A DNA stretch of 10,081 nucleotides from JAPYTU01 sp036166735 (GTDB lineage Bacteria; Bacteroidota; Bacteroidia; Cytophagales; MED-G16): contig JAYZHG010000049.1 in NCBI GenBank assembly GCA_036166735.1, positions 1-10,081 of the forward strand. Reading direction: 5' to 3'. A program made the position numbers and the translations under genes. Shown in pieces: positions 6,944-10,081 of the stretch. Numbering within the stretch: the first letter of the stretch is position 1; every line of letters starts with the position of its first letter. The notes beneath the pieces are model-generated. The model saw only the letters and a list, made by a program, of their open reading frames with translations, was not told where the DNA came from and searched no databases.

Positions 6944-7714
6944 ATGCAATTACATTTTTATAAGTATCAGTCATCAGGCAATTCTTTTATATTAATCGAT
7001 AATTTAGAAAACAAAATATCTCTTTTAAAAAGTCAAATAATTAAACTATGTGATTATAGTTTTGGTGTTGGTTCAGATGGTTTAATTATTTTGAGTTCTG
7101 TATTAGGAATGGATTTTGAAATTATATTTTATAATCCCGATGGTTCTTTAAGTTTTTGTGCCAATGGAAGTTTGTGTGCTCTACATTTTCTAAAAAAAAA
7201 TAAATTTATTCATGGAGAGTGTATTTTTAAAGCATTTGATGGACTTCATACCGCAATAATTGAAAATTATATTCATTTAAAAATGAAAGATATTGATAAG
7301 TATACAAAACTTGATAATGGATATTATTTGAATTCCGGAGCACCTCATCATGTAAAATTTGTAAATGGAGAATTGTTATATGTGAACATTATTAAAGAAT
7401 ATAAGAATATTAGAAAGCATAATTTTTATAAAAAAAAATTATGCAATATTAATCTAGTATCTATAGAAGATGAAAAAACAATTTCTATTAGAACTTTTGA
7501 AAAAGGAGTTAATAGAGAAACTTTAAGTTGTGGTACAGGAGCAGTAGCTTCAGTAGTTGCTACATCAATTAAGGAAAATTTAGTGATAAATTCTGTTAAA
7601 ACTAAGGGAGGTAAATTAAAAGTTGTTTTTAATAAAAATAAAAAAGATAAATTTTCAGATATTTATTTAATTGGATCTCCCCAGGAAGTGTTTAGAGGAA
7701 AAATTAATCTTTAA
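6944..7714 (+). CDS. dapF: Diaminopimelate epimerase (divergent)
   Basis: Interconverts LL- and meso-diaminopimelate in the lysine/peptidoglycan pathway; cytoplasmic, cofactor-free two-cysteine enzyme. The 256-residue length is usual. The two half-domains are visible, each with a catalytic cysteine: FCANGSLC around 73-80 and LSCGTGAVAS around 195-204. Other conserved parts are FGVGSDGL, NPDGS, NSGAPHHVKFV and TFEKGVNRETL. Several normally strict positions differ: GNDF near the N-terminus is GNSF, CGNGxRC is CANGSLC, and WER/YER is FEK. Both cysteines remain, so activity is likely, but the enzyme is clearly divergent. It starts 36 nt after rplS and is probably read through from that promoter. 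The next gene, DUF2490, has its own control region. Confidence 0.9.
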   Translation: MQLHFYKYQSSGNSFILIDNLENKISLLKSQIIKLCDYSFGVGSDGLIILSSVLGMDFEIIFYNPDGSLSFCANGSLCALHFLKKNKFIHGECIFKAFDGLHTAIIENYIHLKMKDIDKYTKLDNGYYLNSGAPHHVKFVNGELLYVNIIKEYKNIRKHNFYKKKLCNINLVSIEDEKTISIRTFEKGVNRETLSCGTGAVASVVATSIKENLVINSVKTKGGKLKVVFNKNKKDKFSDIYLIGSPQEVFRGKINL

Positions 7715-7763
7715 ATATTTAATATGTTCTAAATATTGATTTCATCTATTTAATAATAATTTT

Positions 7764-7780
7764 TTAACCCTAATTTAACA
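7764..7780 (+). promoter_or_regulatory. Two-copy 11-bp TTAACA direct repeat upstream of DUF2490 gene
   Basis: TTAACC at 7764 and TTAACA at 7775 start exactly 11 bp apart; one step further upstream only a weak ATAATA is found. The last copy starts 26 bp before the -7-like element. The corresponding helical register in the PiT-like promoter is 37 bp (26 plus one 11-bp turn). Two half-sites are the minimum for a tandem response-regulator dimer. It is weaker than the other two arrays and is supported mainly by them. Confidence 0.45.
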
Positions 7781-7800
7781 AATGTGCTAATTATAATAGA

Positions 7801-7808
7801 TAGCATTG
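7801..7808 (+). promoter_or_regulatory. -7-like element of the DUF2490 gene
   Basis: TAGCATTG matches TAnnTTTG at all but one fixed position. It ends 5 nt before the preferred ATG at 7814, the same distance as in the PiT-like gene, so transcription would start about at the start codon. Confidence 0.42.
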
Positions 7809-7813
7809 TAGAT

Positions 7814-8467
7814 ATGAAAGAACAATACTTTTTTGTGATTAGAAAATTATTATTAATATTTTTTTTACTCTTTTTATTTGTAGATGTTAAATCTCAAACA
7901 AATTTTGAAAATTGGTCTGTATTTGATATAGCTGGAAAAGTTAAGAAGAATATAGAATTAAAGTTTGAGTATAAAAATAAATATAGTCATGAAGATAGTC
8001 AATTAAGATCATCACACGTTGATTTTGGTGTGAATTATAAGATTAATAAATTGACAATTGGAGGATTTTACAGAGAAATTTATGAAATAAAGAAAGAAAA
8101 TAGAGTTTCTGAGTTTAGGCCTCATTTAGATATTTCATATAAGTTTAATAATAATTTAAAATTAAGACTTCGAAATGAATATCGTATAAAAGAGTTAAGT
8201 GATAATGCATTTCGATTTAGATTTAGATCTTCATACTTTCTTAATATTTGGGATAATTTTAATCCTTTCTTTCAAAATGAAATTTTTATTTCAAAAAAGC
8301 AATTAGTCAGAGATAGAGTTAATTTAGGAATTAACATAAAGATTAATAATACTCCCTTTAAGATAAAACCAAGTTATTTATTTGAGGCAAATAGAAAATT
8401 ATCAGAAAATACCGTTAATTGGAGCTATAGGCATGTTTTATTAGTAGCTTTTAATATTAGATTCTAG
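7814..8467 (+). CDS. DUF2490 family outer-membrane beta-barrel protein
   Basis: About 217 residues from the chosen ATG. A strong signal peptide comes first (basic start, then LLLIFFLLFLFV, cleavage likely after KSQ). The mature part alternates polar and aromatic/hydrophobic residues in short strands: FENWSVFDIAGKV, IELKFEYKNKYS, KLTIGGFYREIYE, LKLRLRNEYRIKE, FRFRFRSSYFLN, FNPFFQNEIFISK, DRVNLGINIKIN. It ends in the aromatic LLVAFNIRF expected of a Bam-assembled barrel. The layout fits DUF2490, whose function is unknown. The frame is also open upstream to GTG at 7784, but that start would put ten extra residues before the signal peptide and would overlap the predicted -7 element. The repeat array upstream suggests it is coregulated with the PiT-like permease, so a role in solute (perhaps phosphate) uptake is possible but inferred. 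Confidence 0.75.
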   Translation: MKEQYFFVIRKLLLIFFLLFLFVDVKSQTNFENWSVFDIAGKVKKNIELKFEYKNKYSHEDSQLRSSHVDFGVNYKINKLTIGGFYREIYEIKKENRVSEFRPHLDISYKFNNNLKLRLRNEYRIKELSDNAFRFRFRSSYFLNIWDNFNPFFQNEIFISKKQLVRDRVNLGINIKINNTPFKIKPSYLFEANRKLSENTVNWSYRHVLLVAFNIRF

Positions 8468-8549
8468 TTTTCAGATTTATATAATTTATTATTATTGATT
8501 TTAAATAATCCCTTTTAATTAGTTTGAATAAGCACTATTTGGATATTTC

Positions 8550-8577
8550 TTAACAATTCCTTAACATTGTCTTAACA
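8550..8577 (+). promoter_or_regulatory. Three perfect TTAACA direct repeats at 11-bp period
   Basis: TTAACA occurs at 8550, 8561 and 8572, all three identical and exactly 11 bp apart, with different spacers (ATTCC, TTGTC). This is the cleanest of three such arrays in the window and sits in a 133-bp intergenic region directly upstream of a 40-codon ORF. A TTG at 8567-8569 could serve as a -33 element 21 nt before the -7. The form resembles PhoP/PhoB-type boxes; the regulator is inferred. Confidence 0.65.
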
Positions 8578-8590
8578 TTAAGATAATTAA

Positions 8591-8598
8591 TAATTTTG
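8591..8598 (+). promoter_or_regulatory. -7 promoter element for the 40-codon ORF / short RNA
   Basis: TAATTTTG matches TAnnTTTG exactly, 13 nt after the last TTAACA and 2 nt before an ATG at 8601. Transcription should begin at or within a few bases of that ATG. Confidence 0.55.
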
Positions 8599-8600
8599 TT

Positions 8601-8723
8601 ATGTATATTCCTACTTTAAAAAAGTCATATAAACTAAAGACGATAAAAAGAATAATAATTGGATTATTTGTTGTGTTACTATTTTTGACTTTTTCTTCTT
8701 TTTCTTCTATTTATAATCTGTAG
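8601..8723 (+). CDS. Hypothetical 40-residue membrane peptide (possible small RNA instead)
   Basis: An ATG-to-TAG ORF of 40 codons that I do not recognise. The N-terminus is strongly basic (KKSYKLKTIKR, about residues 7-17) and is followed by one hydrophobic stretch (IIIGLFVVLLFLTF, about 18-31). It then has a Ser/Phe-rich end, the pattern of a small inner-membrane peptide with its N-terminus in the cytoplasm. The best support is context: a perfect three-copy operator-like array and a -7 element sit directly before the ATG, and a hairpin follows before the convergent trmD. No larger gene is available on this strand for that promoter. Alternatives are a remnant of a longer secreted protein of which only the signal remains, or a non-coding RNA of about 150 nt whose start lies just after the ATG. 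Confidence 0.45.
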   Translation: MYIPTLKKSYKLKTIKRIIIGLFVVLLFLTFSSFSSIYNL

Positions 8724-8743
8724 TTCATAAAGATTATTTTAAT

Positions 8744-8759
8744 AAACAATTTATTGTTT
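8744..8759. terminator. Hairpin between convergent transcripts
   Basis: AAACAAT and ATTGTTT are perfect inverted repeats separated by TT (8744-8759). They allow a 6-bp stem with a 4-nt loop, followed on the + strand by TTGATTATTT. It lies 20 nt past the stop of the 40-codon ORF and 3 nt past the trmD stop, so it could end both transcripts. The stem is AT-rich and no strong T-run follows, so it is only a weak candidate. Confidence 0.35.
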
Positions 8760-8762
8760 TGA

Positions 8763-9440
8763 TTATTTAAGTAAATCTGGTCTTTTAGATTTTGTCTTTT
8801 TATAAGACTTATTGATTCTCCATTCATCAATTTTTTTTTGATTTCCCGATAATAATATTTTAGGAACTTTCCATCCTTTAAAATTAGCGGGTCTAGAATA
8901 ATTTGGGTGACCTAATAAATTATCTTGAAAAGAATCAGATAATGCTGCGGATTCATTATTGATTACTCCTGGAATTAGTCTTAATATGGAGTCGATTAAT
9001 ACAGCTGTTGGTAATTCTCCACCAGTTAAGACATAATCTCCTATGCTTATTTCTTTTGTTACCATATGTTCTCTTATTCTTTCATCAATTCCTTTATAAT
9101 GTCCACAAAGTATAATAAGGTTTTTTTTAAGAGATAATTGGTTAGAAAGATTTTGGTTGAGTTTATTTCCATCAGGTGTCATAAATATAATTTCATCATA
9201 TTTCTTTTTTTTTTCTAAATTTTTAATGCACCTATATATAGGTTCTATTTGGAGTACCATTCCACCACCACCACCAAAAGCATAATCGTCTACTTTTTTA
9301 TGTTTATCAAGACTAAAATTTCTTAAATCATGAATTTTAATATTTACTATATTTTTTTCTTGGGCTCTTTTTATAATACTATGATTTAAAGGGCTATCAA
9401 GTAATTTTGGTTGGCAACTAATTATATCAATATGCATCAT
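8763..9440 (-). CDS. trmD: tRNA (guanine-N1)-methyltransferase TrmD
   Basis: Methylates G37 of tRNAs reading CNN and GNN-type codons, using S-adenosylmethionine, which prevents frameshifting; cytoplasmic dimer with a trefoil knot (SPOUT). Motifs are VDDYAFGGGGGMVLQ (about 50-64), LCGHYKGIDERIR (111-123), the knot EISIGDYVLTGGE (130-142), then SDSFQDNLLGHPNYSRP with the likely catalytic Asp near 169, and VPKILLSGNQKKIDEWR. Length 225 is slightly short of 240-255 but complete. Two ATGs stand in tandem: the first abuts the rimM stop (TAA then ATG), while the second gives MHIDII, which fits the family start MRIDII better. It is the third gene of an rpsP-rimM-trmD operon, without rplS after it. 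Confidence 0.97.
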   Translation of the reverse strand: MMHIDIISCQPKLLDSPLNHSIIKRAQEKNIVNIKIHDLRNFSLDKHKKVDDYAFGGGGGMVLQIEPIYRCIKNLEKKKKYDEIIFMTPDGNKLNQNLSNQLSLKKNLIILCGHYKGIDERIREHMVTKEISIGDYVLTGGELPTAVLIDSILRLIPGVINNESAALSDSFQDNLLGHPNYSRPANFKGWKVPKILLSGNQKKIDEWRINKSYKKTKSKRPDLLK

Positions 9441-9938
9441 TTAATTTATATTTAATATCTCATTTGGAAGTTCAACATATATTTTCTTTTTTTTATGATC
9501 AATTTTTTTGATAAATTTTTTTACATAAGGTATATAAACTTCTTTATTATCTATTTGACAGAATAAAATAATTTGTTTTTTTATAAAAAAATTTTTTATT
9601 TCTCCTATTTCAGTTCCATTTTTAATGATTTTATAATTCATTATTTTAATCACTTCATCATCATTTTTTTGAACGTATTTTTTTTCAAGAAATATATTTT
9701 TACGTATAAATTGATTTGTTCTTTCTCTATTATTATAATTTTTAAATTTTACAATATATGATTGATTTTTGGAAAATATTATTTTATCTATTTCAAAAGG
9801 AACTTTACTTGCTTGAATCTCAACAAATAAATATTTGATTTTTGTAATGCTAATTTTATAGTTAGGGAAAAGGTTGAGTAATAAGTTTCCTCGTAAACCG
9901 TGTTGTTTGGAGATATAGCCTATTTGGGTATATTCCAT
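9441..9938 (-). CDS. rimM: 16S rRNA processing / ribosome maturation factor RimM
   Basis: Assists late maturation of the 30S head by binding S19. The 165 residues fit the family. The N-terminal RimM domain opens with the signature IGYISKQHGLRGNLLL (about 6-21). The C-terminal PRC-barrel covers about 98-165, with NYKIIKNGTEIGEI and the closing motif YIPYVKKFIKKIDHKKKKIY followed by ELPNEIL. It is Lys/Ile/Asn-rich, in line with the AT bias. It starts 8 nt after the stop of the preceding gene and its stop touches the trmD ATG, so the genes are very likely cotranscribed. Confidence 0.95.
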   Translation of the reverse strand: MEYTQIGYISKQHGLRGNLLLNLFPNYKISITKIKYLFVEIQASKVPFEIDKIIFSKNQSYIVKFKNYNNRERTNQFIRKNIFLEKKYVQKNDDEVIKIMNYKIIKNGTEIGEIKNFFIKKQIILFCQIDNKEVYIPYVKKFIKKIDHKKKKIYVELPNEILNIN

Positions 9939-9946
9939 AAAAAGAA

Positions 9947-10081
9947 TTATTTATTATTTTTTTCTTTTTTCTCCTTTGCTTTTTTAGCAGGAGTTTCTTT
10001 TTTCACTTTTTTAGCAAGAGCTTTTTCTTTTGCTTTTTTAGCAGGAACTTTTTCTTTTGCTTTTTTAGCAGGAGCTTCTTC
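9947..10081 (-). CDS. rpsP: Probable 30S ribosomal protein S16, lysine-rich C-terminal tail (partial)
   Basis: Only the last 44 codons lie in the window; the gene continues past base 10081. They encode a Lys/Ala-rich tail of four 9-residue repeats close to APAKKAKEK, ending KEKNNK. The conserved S16 core is not visible. Identity is inferred from position: directly before rimM-trmD, 8 nt from the rimM start, as in the usual rpsP-rimM-trmD operon, and from S16 of Bacteroidota often having low-complexity C-terminal extensions. Another lysine-rich protein is possible. Confidence 0.62.
   Translation of the reverse strand, partial: EEAPAKKAKEKVPAKKAKEKALAKKVKKETPAKKAKEKKEKNNK
9968..10075 (-). repeat. 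Four 27-bp in-frame tandem repeats in the S16-like tail
   Basis: Four consecutive 27-bp units encode, in order, APAKKAKEK, VPAKKAKEK, ALAKKVKKE and TPAKKAKEK. Units 1 and 2 differ by one base, while 3 and 4 have drifted more. The array may begin before the window edge. The tail is strongly basic, like histone-H1-type lysine repeats, and could vary in copy number between strains. Confidence 0.8.

Noticed and set aside
7713..7737. Inverted repeat AATATTT/AAATATT after dapF as a terminator
   Set aside because: The stem is only A/T with a 10-nt loop and no T-run follows; such repeats are expected by chance in this AT-rich DNA.
7784..7813. GTG start extending the DUF2490 protein by ten residues
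   Set aside because: It would overlap the predicted -7 element and place extra residues before a clear signal peptide; the ATG at 7814 fits better.
9573..9761. + strand ORF of 62 codons opposite rimM
   Set aside because: An antisense shadow of the Lys/Asn/Ile-rich rimM; its product is almost only Phe, Ile and Tyr.
9968..10075. Repeats at the right edge as a CRISPR array
   Set aside because: The 27-bp units are contiguous without spacers, stay in frame, and encode a lysine-rich tail next to rimM.

Overview
This is an AT-rich, densely packed chromosomal window from a member of the Bacteroidota, most likely a small-genome, possibly marine, Flavobacteriia-type bacterium. The evidence is a long SecA (1120 residues) with insertions typical of that phylum, a DUF2490 outer-membrane protein, Bacteroidota-style -7 promoter elements (TAnnTTTG) in front of most transcription units, and no Shine-Dalgarno sequences before the starts. 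Species cannot be named from sequence alone. There is no mobile element, rRNA, tRNA or CRISPR array, and no gene-free stretch over 300 bases.

Left part (1-2466): the possible tail of an upstream gene overlaps an AraC-family regulator on the + strand. A small holin-superfamily-III-like membrane protein faces it on the - strand. A 112-bp divergent control region follows, then a membrane permease that looks like a divergent PiT (PHO4) phosphate transporter.

Middle (2491-6907): secA on the - strand is followed after 6 nt by a SPOR-domain lipoprotein. secA and rplS (L19) are divergent, each with its own -7 element, in a 214-bp intergenic region.

Right part (6944-10081): dapF and a DUF2490 protein follow on the + strand, then an unrecognised 40-codon membrane-peptide ORF. 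They converge on a - strand operon of (partial) rpsP, rimM and trmD. rplS, which often follows trmD, is here about 2 kb away on the opposite strand.

The most interesting signal is not a gene. Three intergenic regions carry direct repeats of TTAACA with an exact 11-bp period (four, two and three copies), upstream of the PiT-like permease, the DUF2490 protein and the 40-codon ORF. Each array is followed by a TAnnTTTG-like element 2-5 nt before the start codon. The 11-bp TTAACA-N5 layout resembles the boxes bound by PhoB/PhoP-type response regulators. I infer a local phosphate-starvation (Pho-type) regulon that includes a putative phosphate permease, an outer-membrane barrel and a previously unannotated small membrane peptide or short RNA, probably expressed from leaderless or nearly leaderless transcripts. 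The remaining genes are housekeeping: protein export, ribosome components and maturation, tRNA m1G37 methylation, and diaminopimelate/lysine synthesis with an unusually divergent DapF.
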